Shown: piece after piece, positions 31,592 through 39,966 of the stretch
How positions within the stretch are numbered: the stretch's first letter is position 1
How the letters are laid out: each line of letters opens with the position of its first letter
From: Bacteriovoracaceae bacterium UBA6144
GTDB taxonomy: Bacteria > Bdellovibrionota > Bacteriovoracia > Bacteriovoracales > Bacteriovoracaceae
Direction: 5' to 3'
NCBI GenBank assembly: GCA_002435705.1
Contig: DIVA01000028.1
Span: 1-40,355, forward strand
DNA length: 40,355 bases
Notes under the pieces: generated by a model
Database searches by the model: none
Told to the model about the DNA's origin: nothing
Seen by the model: only the letters and a program-made list of their open reading frames with translations
Translations under genes and position numbers: made by a program

Positions 31592-32637
31592 AAATTCTCC
31601 TGCTCACTCTTCTGTCTTTTTTTGGCGTTTTTATCCTCTTTTTCCTTTGGGCGAGCTACCCATGGCAGCTTTCAGCCTTAAGTCGAAACGATGAAATCAA
31701 AAATGGCCCAGTTTCTAGTCAGTCGGCTCCCTCAGCACTTAATGTTCTGACATGGAACATCAGTTATGCTTATGGGATTGGCTCTGAGGGTGGGGAAGAT
31801 TATCAAAAACAATCCCCACAACACTTCGAGGCTAATCTTTCTGCCATCGCCGAAACGATCAATCGGTTCGAGAGTGATGTAGTTTTTATTCAAGAGATCG
31901 ATTTTTTTGCCGCTCGCACACATTTTCAGGATCAGCTGGAATTTTTAAGACAGAAGACCAATCTCAAAAATTCGGCCCGGGTATTAAGTTGGGAAGCCAA
32001 TTATATTCCCCACCCTCTGGCCCAATGGGGTGATCATTTTGGGAAAGTCTCCTCCGGCGGTGGAATTTTATCGCGCTGGCCCGTTCTAGAGAACAAGGTC
32101 TATTTACTAGATAAGCCCGATTCTAAGGCCTGGTGGTATAATCTCTTTTATCTCTATCGTTATATACAGATCGTCACCCTCGATGTGGTGGGTAAGAAAA
32201 TAAAAATCGCCAATCTCCATCTGGAAGCTTTCGATTACAATAATAAAAGTGAGCAGGCGAAATTTCTATTGCAACTCTTGGCCTTAGAAAAAATTGATAT
32301 GCTGGCAGGAGACTTTAATACCCTGCCTTTGGATGCCCTGAAGCGCTCAGGGTTTGCGAATCCTGCCGATGATTACGAGTACGATAAGACTCCTAAGCTT
32401 TTAGAAAAATTGCCCTTGAAAGAAGTGGTGGATCCAACCCACTACAAGATGAATGAAGCCCAGTGGTTTACATTTCCGTCAATCAATCCCGATCGCCGTC
32501 TGGATTATATTTATTATTCGGCTGAGTGGAATTTACTTAAGACTCAGATCATTTATCCTTCGCGCCCAGAGGTGAGTGATCATCTTCCCGTGAGCGCGAG
32601 TTTTAAGCTTTTTGATCCCGAGTTTATTCGAGATTAA
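31588..32637 (+). CDS. Endonuclease/exonuclease/phosphatase-family hydrolase, membrane-anchored
   Basis: 349 residues. An N-terminal hydrophobic segment (KILLLTLLSFFGVFILFFLW) anchors or exports it. The EEP fold residues are in place: Asn in LTWNISY, Glu in FIQEID, His in NLHLEA, Asp-Asn in AGDFNTLP, Asp in RLDYIYY and the SDH motif near the end. Family members cleave phosphodiesters, including sphingomyelin, phosphoinositides and DNA. An exported form favours a lipid or extracellular nucleic-acid substrate (inference). The ATG overlaps the previous stop in ATGA, and its 3' end overlaps the convergent mltD by 14 bases. Confidence 0.83.
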   Translation: MKILLLTLLSFFGVFILFFLWASYPWQLSALSRNDEIKNGPVSSQSAPSALNVLTWNISYAYGIGSEGGEDYQKQSPQHFEANLSAIAETINRFESDVVFIQEIDFFAARTHFQDQLEFLRQKTNLKNSARVLSWEANYIPHPLAQWGDHFGKVSSGGGILSRWPVLENKVYLLDKPDSKAWWYNLFYLYRYIQIVTLDVVGKKIKIANLHLEAFDYNNKSEQAKFLLQLLALEKIDMLAGDFNTLPLDALKRSGFANPADDYEYDKTPKLLEKLPLKEVVDPTHYKMNEAQWFTFPSINPDRRLDYIYYSAEWNLLKTQIIYPSRPEVSDHLPVSASFKLFDPEFIRD

Positions 32638-34435
32638 CTACCAGTTTCTGGCCTGGATAAACTTTTCCATTTTTAAGATTATTAAGTTTTATCAGGGCCG
32701 TTTGATTGAGATTAAATTTTTCCGCAATCTTAATCAAGTAGTCGCCTCGTTGCACTTTATAGATTCCTTTCTTGGTTTCAGGAATTTCAATGGGCTTTCC
32801 GGCCTGAAGTGCGCGGCCCTTGGTGATTTTATTTTGGCGCTTGAGGCTTGCCACATCAGTCCCAAACCAACGGGCCACATCTGTGAGCGTCTCTCCGCTT
32901 CCAAGCTTGTACACGATAGGTGCTTGTGCTTTTTTACTCACAACTGTGGTTGTGGTGGGTGCCGTTGGATTGAGACGCAAAACCTGGCCCTCTCGAACCT
33001 GTGAGCGAACGGTGAGATTGTTGAGAAGAGCTAAATTTTTAAGGCTTAATTTGTGGCGTCGAGCAATCAGGGAGAGTGTCTCGCCCCTTTGTACTTTATG
33101 CATTTCCACACTAGTAGGAGTTCTCGTGATAGTCACTGGAGCCCCTGTCGCAGGAGCGACTGAGACCATTGGTATTCTGTCAAGATTAAGTCTCTGGCCC
33201 ACTCGGACATGGCTTCTCCAACTGATGCGATTAAGTTGCGCCAGTTTTCCTACACTCATTTTGTGTTTACGTGCGATGAGAGAGAGATTTTCTCCTCGCT
33301 TCACCACGTGCACCTGTGCACGCTCAGCGATCTTAGGCATGGGATAGTTTTGTGGGTTTTCAACTTTATCCCTCAACACTTCGATCTCTTTGATGCGTGG
33401 ATTTTCCTGGGGCGCTTCTGCCACATAGGTCTCCATCCACTCGGTGGTTTTGCCCGAGGGAACACGAATCTCGTAGGGGCCTGGGTAGCTGCGTGGAGTG
33501 TGCTTGCCTTTAAGCTCCGGATTCAGTTGGACTAAAACCTCTGGAGAGAGATTAAGTTTACGCGAGAGTACATCCAGACCCATGCCCTTACTCACGGCGA
33601 TGGTTTTTGTCTTCTCCCAGAATTCATGAGTGTTCTGAGGGATGGTGAAGCCATATTTTTGGGCATTCTCATAAACATACATGGCCGCAAGAACTTTTGG
33701 TACGTAGTTTATCGTCTCACTGGGAATTTTCTGCGTGCGCGAGAGTTCATAGTAGTCACGAGTCTTATAGCGCTGAATGCGACGAATGATACCGTATTCA
33801 CCCGCATTGTAGGCGGCGAGAGCGAGCTCCCAAGAAGAGAAAATGTTATTGAGATCTTTAAAATACTGAGCGGCGGCGAGAGTTGCTTTGAAAATATCAC
33901 GACGCTCATCCATATCTTGATTCATCACCAGTCCATAACGATGTCCTGTGCCACGGATGAACTGCCACGGGCCCACGGCCGAAGCTTTCGAGTGGGCCCC
34001 TAGGTAGTAGCCAGATTCAATCAGACCTACGAAAAAGAGTTCACGAGGCAATTCTTCGGAGTCGAGAATTTTATCAATGATCGGTTTGTACTTCATGCCG
34101 TTATTAATAAAACGCTGAAAACGGTCACGCTGCTTTGAGGTGAAATAGTCGATCCAAAACTTCACGCGCTTGGTTTTAACTTTTTTCAAAAAGGGGCGAG
34201 GTGAGTAGCTCTCCTCGACGCCTTCTTCTTTGTCAGGGTCGCCGCCAGTGCTTTTGGAAATTTCTTCATCCGGCACCTGCGTGTCCACAAGTAAGTGTGA
34301 GTCTTCGTCATGAGACATATCAGTCCATGGAAGAGGGGTGCTATCTAGATGAGGAGCGGTGCCGAGTGTTGCCGGTTGGCGGGATTTCAGACTTGTGCAT
34401 CCTGCAATCAAAAGCATACAGATCAAATACTTCAT
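32624..34435 (-). CDS. mltD: Membrane-bound lytic transglycosylase D with four LysM domains
   Basis: 603 residues. Lipoprotein signal with lipobox LIAGC, Cys13. Residues 90-275 form the lysozyme-like SLT domain with catalytic Glu140 in FVGLIESGYYLGAHSKASA and AVGPWQFI after it. Four LysM peptidoglycan-binding repeats follow (VHVVKRGENLSLIARKH, MHKVQRGETLSLIARRH, VYKLGSGETLTDVARWF, IYKVQRGDYLIKIAEKF), with a degenerate one before them. E. coli MltD has two LysM repeats and 452 residues, so this form is extended. It cleaves peptidoglycan to anhydro-muropeptides at the envelope. AGGAAGAGG precedes the ATG. Confidence 0.93.
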   Translation of the reverse strand: MKYLICMLLIAGCTSLKSRQPATLGTAPHLDSTPLPWTDMSHDEDSHLLVDTQVPDEEISKSTGGDPDKEEGVEESYSPRPFLKKVKTKRVKFWIDYFTSKQRDRFQRFINNGMKYKPIIDKILDSEELPRELFFVGLIESGYYLGAHSKASAVGPWQFIRGTGHRYGLVMNQDMDERRDIFKATLAAAQYFKDLNNIFSSWELALAAYNAGEYGIIRRIQRYKTRDYYELSRTQKIPSETINYVPKVLAAMYVYENAQKYGFTIPQNTHEFWEKTKTIAVSKGMGLDVLSRKLNLSPEVLVQLNPELKGKHTPRSYPGPYEIRVPSGKTTEWMETYVAEAPQENPRIKEIEVLRDKVENPQNYPMPKIAERAQVHVVKRGENLSLIARKHKMSVGKLAQLNRISWRSHVRVGQRLNLDRIPMVSVAPATGAPVTITRTPTSVEMHKVQRGETLSLIARRHKLSLKNLALLNNLTVRSQVREGQVLRLNPTAPTTTTVVSKKAQAPIVYKLGSGETLTDVARWFGTDVASLKRQNKITKGRALQAGKPIEIPETKKGIYKVQRGDYLIKIAEKFNLNQTALIKLNNLKNGKVYPGQKLVVNLE

Positions 34436-34518
34436 GATGACCTCTTCCTGAGTTCATAGTTATTTAGATTATTTTAACCTGAGAATTCTGGATGTCCAAC
34501 TCTAAGGAAATGTCTGCC

Positions 34519-34764
34519 TCAAATAATTTGATCAATTGCCCCTGCGAGGAGGAAGTCTTTCTCGGTCAGGGTGTGGCCCGCATCGTGAGTGGTGACGGTG
34601 ATCTCTACATACCCCCACCCTAAGCGAAGATCAGGATGGTGCTTTTGAGACTCAGCAATTGCCCCTACGCTGTTGGTGAAGGCGAGGGCCTCACGAAAAT
34701 TTTTGAATTTATAAAGCCGTATAAGGCTTCTGGGCGTCTGTTGCCAGTGCTCTGATAAATTCAT
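34519..34764 (-). CDS. phhB: Pterin-4a-carbinolamine dehydratase
   Basis: 81 residues, slightly shorter than the usual 95-110 because the N-terminal helix is reduced. The active-site motif is present as ESQKHHPDL, followed by the family strand VEITVTTHDAGHTLTEKDFLLA. The enzyme dehydrates 4a-hydroxy-tetrahydrobiopterin, recycling the cofactor of aromatic amino-acid hydroxylases. No hydroxylase gene lies nearby, so a moonlighting or molybdopterin-related role is also possible. AAGGA lies seven bases before the ATG at 34764. Confidence 0.88.
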   Translation of the reverse strand: MNLSEHWQQTPRSLIRLYKFKNFREALAFTNSVGAIAESQKHHPDLRLGWGYVEITVTTHDAGHTLTEKDFLLAGAIDQII

Positions 34765-34827
34765 GGCAGGATTCCTTGGACAGAGAGAGTAAAATTTGAC
34801 TTAATTTTAGCATAAAGAGAGGCCCTT

Positions 34828-36549
34828 ATGCTGAAGTTTTTAACCCTTTTCGTTCTCATCTCTTGCTCTGGGAGCCAGACTCCAAAAATTAAATTGGCCC
34901 CACTGCTTGATGGGCACTCGCGCGCTCAACACGAAGCATACTCCGCTGGGGCCATGATCACTTCACAGGGGACCGTTTCCTCTCAAGCAGGACTTGAAAT
35001 GTTTAAGCGTGGGGGCAATATCATCGACGCCGCCGTGGCCGTTTCCTTTGCCATCTCGGTTGAGCGCCCTCAGTCCACAGGCATTGGCGGTGGTGGATTT
35101 CTCATATTCTTTGATGCAAAAACTCAGTCTTCTCACGTCTTCGATTTCCGCGAAACCTCACCGGCCCAGGGTCATGCAAAAATGTATTTGAAACCTGACG
35201 GATCGGTGGATCCGATGAAATCGATCTATGGCCCTTTGGCCGTGGCCACACCAGGGCTTGTGCGCGGATTACATGAGATTCATAAGATGCATGGCAAGCT
35301 TCCTTGGAGTGTGACACTGGAGCCGGCCATTCGTTTGGCAGCTGAAGGTTTTCCGGTTTACCCACACCTGTTAGACGCCATGAAAGAGGAAGAGCCAGAG
35401 CTAAAAAAAGATGCAGCGGCGACAAAGATTTTCTTTAAGCCAGACGGCTCTTTATACAAAGTAGGAGAAATCCTGATTCAAAAAGACCTCGCTCTTACTC
35501 TCAAAGAGATTGCTAAAAAAGGAGCCGATGCTTTCTACACGGGTCGCATCGCTCAAGCGATGGTGAGTTCCGTGCGCGCGCGCGGTGGCATCCTCTCCCT
35601 CAGTGATCTAAAAAAATATCAGATGAAAAATCGCCAAGCTGTGACGGGGACCTATAAAGGCTACAAAGTGATCTCTATGCCGCCACCCAGTTCAGGGGGG
35701 ACACATGTGATCCAGATTCTCAATCTTTTGGAATCTCAAAATTTAAATCAATGGGGACCCCAGCATCCTGAGAGTGTGCATCGCACGGCCACGGCCATGC
35801 AGATCGCTTTTGCCGATCGCGCCCGCTATATGGGAGATCCTGATTTTAATAAGATTCCTTATCTCACGATGGCTTCAAAACCTTATGCGCAGATGATGCA
35901 AAAATATTTCACCGGTAAGGCTTTTGCTTCGAGTGCTTTTCCTCTGCCACAACTGCCTGATGGCTCAAGTGAGACCACGCACTTCACCCTCGCTGATAAA
36001 GACGACAATATCGTGGTAAGCACGCAGACAATCAATGGCTGGTTCGGTTCTGCCATGGTGGCCCAAGGGACAGGAATTGTGCTGAACAATGAGATGGATG
36101 ACTTTGCGCAAGCCGTGGGGGCCAGCAATCTCTTCGGTGCTATCGGCGGAAGTGCCAATCTGGTGGAACCCTACAAACGACCTCTTTCAAGCATGTCACC
36201 CACCATTATTTTAAAAGATAATAAACCTTTCTTGGCCCTGGGAACTCCTTCCGGTACACGCATCATAACCTGTGTCGCACAAACAGCACTTAATGTGCTG
36301 GAGTATAATCTTCCGCTCTATGAAGCTGTGGCGGCGACCAGAATTCATCATCAGTGGCAACCGGAAGAGTTGCGCGTTGAGGCGCCGGGTTTGAGTGCGA
36401 GTGCTGTGGAAGACCTACAGGCGCGAGGACATAAGGTCGTCGATCAACGCTTGGGTTGTCAGATTCAGGCGATTCAGCGTGTGGGACAGAGTTGGGTCGG
36501 AGTGAGTGATCCACGCGGTGAAGGATTGGCCGTGGGCGTGGATTATTAG
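34828..36549 (+). CDS. ggt: Gamma-glutamyltransferase / glutathione hydrolase lipoprotein
   Basis: 573 residues, full length. The N-terminus has a lipoprotein signal with lipobox LISC, Cys13. The proenzyme self-cleaves before Thr383 in SSETTHFTLAD, the new N-terminal nucleophile; other signatures are GGNIIDAAVAVSFA, TGIGGGGFL, DFRETSPA, GSANLVEPYKRPLSSMSP. It hydrolyses gamma-glutamyl bonds of glutathione outside the cytoplasm, here probably tethered to a membrane. GAGAGG precedes the ATG. The SSS symporter gene begins on the very next base after the stop, suggesting uptake of a reaction product. Confidence 0.93.
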   Translation: MLKFLTLFVLISCSGSQTPKIKLAPLLDGHSRAQHEAYSAGAMITSQGTVSSQAGLEMFKRGGNIIDAAVAVSFAISVERPQSTGIGGGGFLIFFDAKTQSSHVFDFRETSPAQGHAKMYLKPDGSVDPMKSIYGPLAVATPGLVRGLHEIHKMHGKLPWSVTLEPAIRLAAEGFPVYPHLLDAMKEEEPELKKDAAATKIFFKPDGSLYKVGEILIQKDLALTLKEIAKKGADAFYTGRIAQAMVSSVRARGGILSLSDLKKYQMKNRQAVTGTYKGYKVISMPPPSSGGTHVIQILNLLESQNLNQWGPQHPESVHRTATAMQIAFADRARYMGDPDFNKIPYLTMASKPYAQMMQKYFTGKAFASSAFPLPQLPDGSSETTHFTLADKDDNIVVSTQTINGWFGSAMVAQGTGIVLNNEMDDFAQAVGASNLFGAIGGSANLVEPYKRPLSSMSPTIILKDNKPFLALGTPSGTRIITCVAQTALNVLEYNLPLYEAVAATRIHHQWQPEELRVEAPGLSASAVEDLQARGHKVVDQRLGCQIQAIQRVGQSWVGVSDPRGEGLAVGVDY

Positions 36550-37929
36550 ATGAGTTTAGAGCTGATTGGGATTTCAATCTATGTGCTAGGGATGCTGGTG
36601 CTGGGCTACGTCGTCTCAAAGCGCATCAAGAGTGATTCTGATTATTTTCTCGCCGGTCGCAGTCTTGGTCCTTTTCTGGCTACTTTTTCTATTTTTGCCA
36701 CGTGGTTTGGTGCGGAAACTTGTATTGGTACTTCGGGGAAGGTCATGCGTTCAGGGATCAGTGGCACCCATGCCGATCCTTTTGGGTATGCACTTTGTAT
36801 TCTCATTATGGGCTACGTCTTCTCGCGAATCATTTGGAAAAAACAAATCACCACCGTGCCCGATCTTTTTCGTGAACGTTATGGCGTTAAAGCTGAGCGC
36901 CTAGCGGCCATGATTCTTATTCCCTCATCATTAGTGTGGGGAGGAGCGCAGATCCGTGCTTTTGGTCAAATCATTCACGCCACGACTGATGCCCATGTTT
37001 CCATGGCCATTACGATTGCAGCAGCGGTTGTGATTATCTACACCATCTCCGGAGGGCTGCTGGCCGATGCCTACACAGATCTGATTCAAGGATTTGCTCT
37101 TATCATTGGATTAGTCGTGCTCTTTGTAGCGATAGTCTGGGATCTCGGTGGTGTGAGTGCGGCCTGGAGTCAAGTTAAGCCAGAGAGTTTGGATTTTTTA
37201 AAACTCAATCCTGAAGGGGGAGACAACTGGTGGCAGCGCTTTGAAATTTGGTTGGTTCCCATTTTAGGAAGTCTCATGAGCCAAGAGCTTGTGAGTCGTG
37301 TCTCCGCATCACGTTCTCAAAAAATCGCCTATGATTCCGCTCGACGAGCGGGTTGGATTTATTTAATCGTAGGAATTTTTCCCGTTGGAATTGGTCTTCT
37401 GGGCCATGTCTATCATCCCCATCTCGCTGACACAGATGGTATCCTGCCTCTGCTGGCGCGCGAGCATCTTAATCTTTTCTTCTACATTATTTTTGTGGGT
37501 GCTCTGGTTTCAGCGATTCTCTCCACCGTTGATTCTACACTTCTAGCAGTCTCAGCACTGGCGACCCATAATCTTGTTTATCCCACCTTGCCGAATCTTA
37601 GTGAGAAGAAAAAAGTATTCTTGGCCCGATCTTTTGTCTTTGGATCGGGACTCATCGCCTATGGTATTGCCTTCACTTCTGATTCAGTCACGGGCCTAGT
37701 TGAAACGGCTTCAAGCCTGGGCGGTCCAAGTATATTGGTGATGAGCTGCTTTGCGCTTTTCACGAAAACAGGTAATTCCTGGAGCGCTCTGCTGGCGATG
37801 AGTGGGAGTATTGTGGCCTGGTTTATGGGTCATTTTGTGTGGCAGGTGGACGCCCCAGTCTTGTTGACTGTGGCGACCTGCTTGAGTGTGTATCTTCTAA
37901 GCTTAGTGTGGATTAAGAAAGAGTCGTAG
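36550..37929 (+). CDS. Sodium:solute symporter (SSS family)
   Basis: 459 residues with about 12-13 membrane helices. Family marks include SDYFLAGRSLGPFLATFSIFATWFGAETCIG near the N-terminus, YTISGGLLADAYTDLIQG and, later, GALVSAILSTVDSTLLAVSAL, the sodium-site helix. Substrates in this family include proline, pantothenate, sugars and small acids. It starts right after the ggt stop codon, so a gamma-glutamyl breakdown product or amino acid is the favoured guess. Its 3' end overlaps the convergent histone-doublet gene by 17 bases. Confidence 0.88.
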   Translation: MSLELIGISIYVLGMLVLGYVVSKRIKSDSDYFLAGRSLGPFLATFSIFATWFGAETCIGTSGKVMRSGISGTHADPFGYALCILIMGYVFSRIIWKKQITTVPDLFRERYGVKAERLAAMILIPSSLVWGGAQIRAFGQIIHATTDAHVSMAITIAAAVVIIYTISGGLLADAYTDLIQGFALIIGLVVLFVAIVWDLGGVSAAWSQVKPESLDFLKLNPEGGDNWWQRFEIWLVPILGSLMSQELVSRVSASRSQKIAYDSARRAGWIYLIVGIFPVGIGLLGHVYHPHLADTDGILPLLAREHLNLFFYIIFVGALVSAILSTVDSTLLAVSALATHNLVYPTLPNLSEKKKVFLARSFVFGSGLIAYGIAFTSDSVTGLVETASSLGGPSILVMSCFALFTKTGNSWSALLAMSGSIVAWFMGHFVWQVDAPVLLTVATCLSVYLLSLVWIKKES

Positions 37930-38308
37930 GGGCCACAAAATCGCGGTCCATCACTGTCTTGCGCTTGTCGGCTTTAGCGTTTTCAATCGCTTTCAAACAG
38001 ATTGTTTGCACGCGAACCGTGAGCTGATCAATGGCCTGAGAAGAGGTTGAAAGTCCTGCTTCTTCTTTGATAAGTTTTTTGACTTTGCTCGTCACAACCA
38101 GAGCTTCCTCAACATCTTTTTCAATATAGAGATTGAAGTCTTTGCCCATAACAGTCTTGCGGCCTAGCTTTTGAGCGTGAGTAATCGCGTCTTTGCAGCT
38201 CTTTACCACGTCATTATTAAGAGGCTCAAAGAAGCCGCTTGAAGTGTTGAACTCAGATTGGTCTTTAATAAATTTTTTAACTTTAGAAATAACGATTAGG
38301 TTTTCCAT
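37913..38308 (-). CDS. Histone-fold doublet protein (bacterial histone)
   Basis: 131 residues made of two similar halves, residues 7-58 and 73-124, offset by 66, with over 20 of 52 positions identical. Each half reads as helix (SKVKKxIK), loop with TSS, long helix (LxxxVxxxCxxAIxxA), then RKTVMxxDF. That last motif matches the RKT loop-2/helix-3 of archaeal histones such as HMfB (GRKTIKAEDI), so each half is a full histone fold and the protein is a pseudodimer, comparable with DUF1931-type doublets. DNA binding or nucleoid packing is likely. Cys38 and Cys104 are paired between repeats. AAGGGAG precedes the ATG. Confidence 0.85.
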   Translation of the reverse strand: MENLIVISKVKKFIKDQSEFNTSSGFFEPLNNDVVKSCKDAITHAQKLGRKTVMGKDFNLYIEKDVEEALVVTSKVKKLIKEEAGLSTSSQAIDQLTVRVQTICLKAIENAKADKRKTVMDRDFVAPTTLS

Positions 38309-38350
38309 AGTGACACTCCCTTCTGGGGTCTTAAGATTAACAACACCGAA

Positions 38351-38356
38351 ACTATA
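38351..38356 (-). promoter_or_regulatory. -10 hexamer of the histone-doublet gene
   Basis: TATAGT on the minus strand, 42 bases before the ATG at 38308. A matching -35 was not clear. The 160-base region to 38468 is shared with the divergent ketosynthase gene, for which no convincing promoter was seen. Confidence 0.4.
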
Positions 38357-38468
38357 GCAGGCTCGTCTTGATTGTGTGTAACGTCATTTACTCAAGCTCA
38401 ACTTAATTGTTGCTAGACGATGACTGGGTCAGTGCGGTACTCATGTCTGAATCAAATTTGGGGTTTTT

Positions 38469-39704
38469 ATGGCACAGCAGCAGCGTATTGTAATTACAGG
38501 AATTGGATTAACCGCTCCCAATGGAAATTCACTTGAGACTTTCCGTCAGGCCCTTCTCAATAAAGTATCAGGTCTTCGTCACACTGAGATTCGCTACATG
38601 GGCCAGCAGGTTGCCGGTCTTTGTGAGTTCGATGAATTCAAATATCAGTCTAAAAAAATGCGCCGTCGTGGCACCCGTGCCGGAAGTATTTCCATCTGGT
38701 GTGCCAATGAAGCTAAAAATAATGCAGGCCTTGATTGGGACAAGTTAGATAAGTCCCGTGTGGGTGTTTTTTTAGGTATCACTGAGCACGGCAATGTCGA
38801 AACCGAAAACGAAATCTTCGAGATGCACCAAAACAATCTCGACTGGAAACTTTGGTCACCTCACCACAATCCAAGAACGGTGGCGAATAACCCGGCCGGT
38901 GAAGTCACCCTCAACATAGGTATCACGGGGCCCCACTACACACTGGGCGCGGCCTGTGCCGGTGGAAACGTTGGCATCATCGCTGGTGCTCAGCAGTTGA
39001 TCCTCGGGGAAGTGGACGTGGCACTTGTGGGAGGCATCTCGGAGTCCCCGCAAACTTTTGGTATCTACGCTGCTTTTGCTGCCCAAGGGGCGCTGGCCAA
39101 TCACGAAGACCCGACTCTCTCCTCACGTCCTTTATGCAAAACTCGTACAGGGATTGCCATCTCTGAGGGGGGATGTATTTATGTTCTTGAGAGACTAGAA
39201 GACGCTCTCGCTCGTGGGGCGAATATCATTTGTGAAATCGCTGGGTGGCACATTAATTCTGATGCCTCTGATTTTGTGAATCCTAATCCCGAGCGCCAGG
39301 TGCAGTGTATGCATCAGGCGATGCGACGAGCAGGGATGACTCCCAATGATATTGATATCCTCAACATGCACGCCACTGGAACAGGTGCAGGGGATATCTC
39401 TGAATCCCAAGCGGTTCGTATGGCCTTGGTGGAGAGTAAGAGAACATCTGTTAATTACACAAAAGGTCATATAGGGCATTGTATGGGCGCAGCGGGCTCA
39501 CTGGAGCTGGCCGGAAACATCCCGAGTCTTTGGGATGGCATGGTTCATCCGGGGATGAATTTGATGGAGCTGGACCCGGAGTGCATGGTTCCAGGGCTTG
39601 TCCATGAGGCGCCCCTGAAGAAAGAAGTGAAAGTGATTTTAAATAATTCGTTTGGGATGCTTGGAATTAATTCCGCACTCATCGTTAAGAAATTTGAAGG
39701 CTAG
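38469..39704 (+). CDS. Beta-ketoacyl-ACP synthase (FabF-like)
   Basis: 411 residues, the size of KAS II. Catalytic Cys163 in LGAACAGGNVG, His301 in NMHATGTGAGD, Lys332 in TKGHIGHCMGAAG and His337 in the same motif, all at FabF-like positions. It performs decarboxylative Claisen condensation of an acyl thioester with malonyl-ACP. Motifs depart from housekeeping FabF (AACAGG for TACATG, HATGTG for HGTGTP), so it is probably a special-purpose ketosynthase. The ACP gene follows 11 bases later and then an FAD oxidoreductase, which suggests a biosynthetic operon rather than bulk fatty-acid synthesis. Confidence 0.88.
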   Translation: MAQQQRIVITGIGLTAPNGNSLETFRQALLNKVSGLRHTEIRYMGQQVAGLCEFDEFKYQSKKMRRRGTRAGSISIWCANEAKNNAGLDWDKLDKSRVGVFLGITEHGNVETENEIFEMHQNNLDWKLWSPHHNPRTVANNPAGEVTLNIGITGPHYTLGAACAGGNVGIIAGAQQLILGEVDVALVGGISESPQTFGIYAAFAAQGALANHEDPTLSSRPLCKTRTGIAISEGGCIYVLERLEDALARGANIICEIAGWHINSDASDFVNPNPERQVQCMHQAMRRAGMTPNDIDILNMHATGTGAGDISESQAVRMALVESKRTSVNYTKGHIGHCMGAAGSLELAGNIPSLWDGMVHPGMNLMELDPECMVPGLVHEAPLKKEVKVILNNSFGMLGINSALIVKKFEG

Positions 39705-39715
39705 GAGAGGTTTTT

Positions 39716-39961
39716 ATGAACACAGAAGAAGTACGCAAAGTTGTTTTAGACATCATCAGTGACATCGCTCCGGATGAAGACGTGTCAGGACTTAAAGATG
39801 AAGTGAGCCTGCGTGAGCAGCTTGATCTTGATTCGATGGATTTCCTCGATATCGTGATGGAACTTAGAAAGCGTCATAAAGTAGAAGTGCCCGCTGAAGA
39901 CTACCCACAGCTTGCTTCTATGGCTTCTTGCGTGGCTTACCTCACTCCTAAAATGCAGTAA
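39716..39961 (+). CDS. Acyl carrier protein
   Basis: 81 residues, four-helix ACP. The phosphopantetheine attachment site is Ser40 in QLDLDSMDFLDIV, with Met in place of the usual Leu after Ser. Acidic overall. AGGAG lies seven to eight bases before the ATG. It probably carries the growing chain for the ketosynthase just upstream. Confidence 0.92.
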   Translation: MNTEEVRKVVLDIISDIAPDEDVSGLKDEVSLREQLDLDSMDFLDIVMELRKRHKVEVPAEDYPQLASMASCVAYLTPKMQ

Positions 39962-39966
39962 CACTT

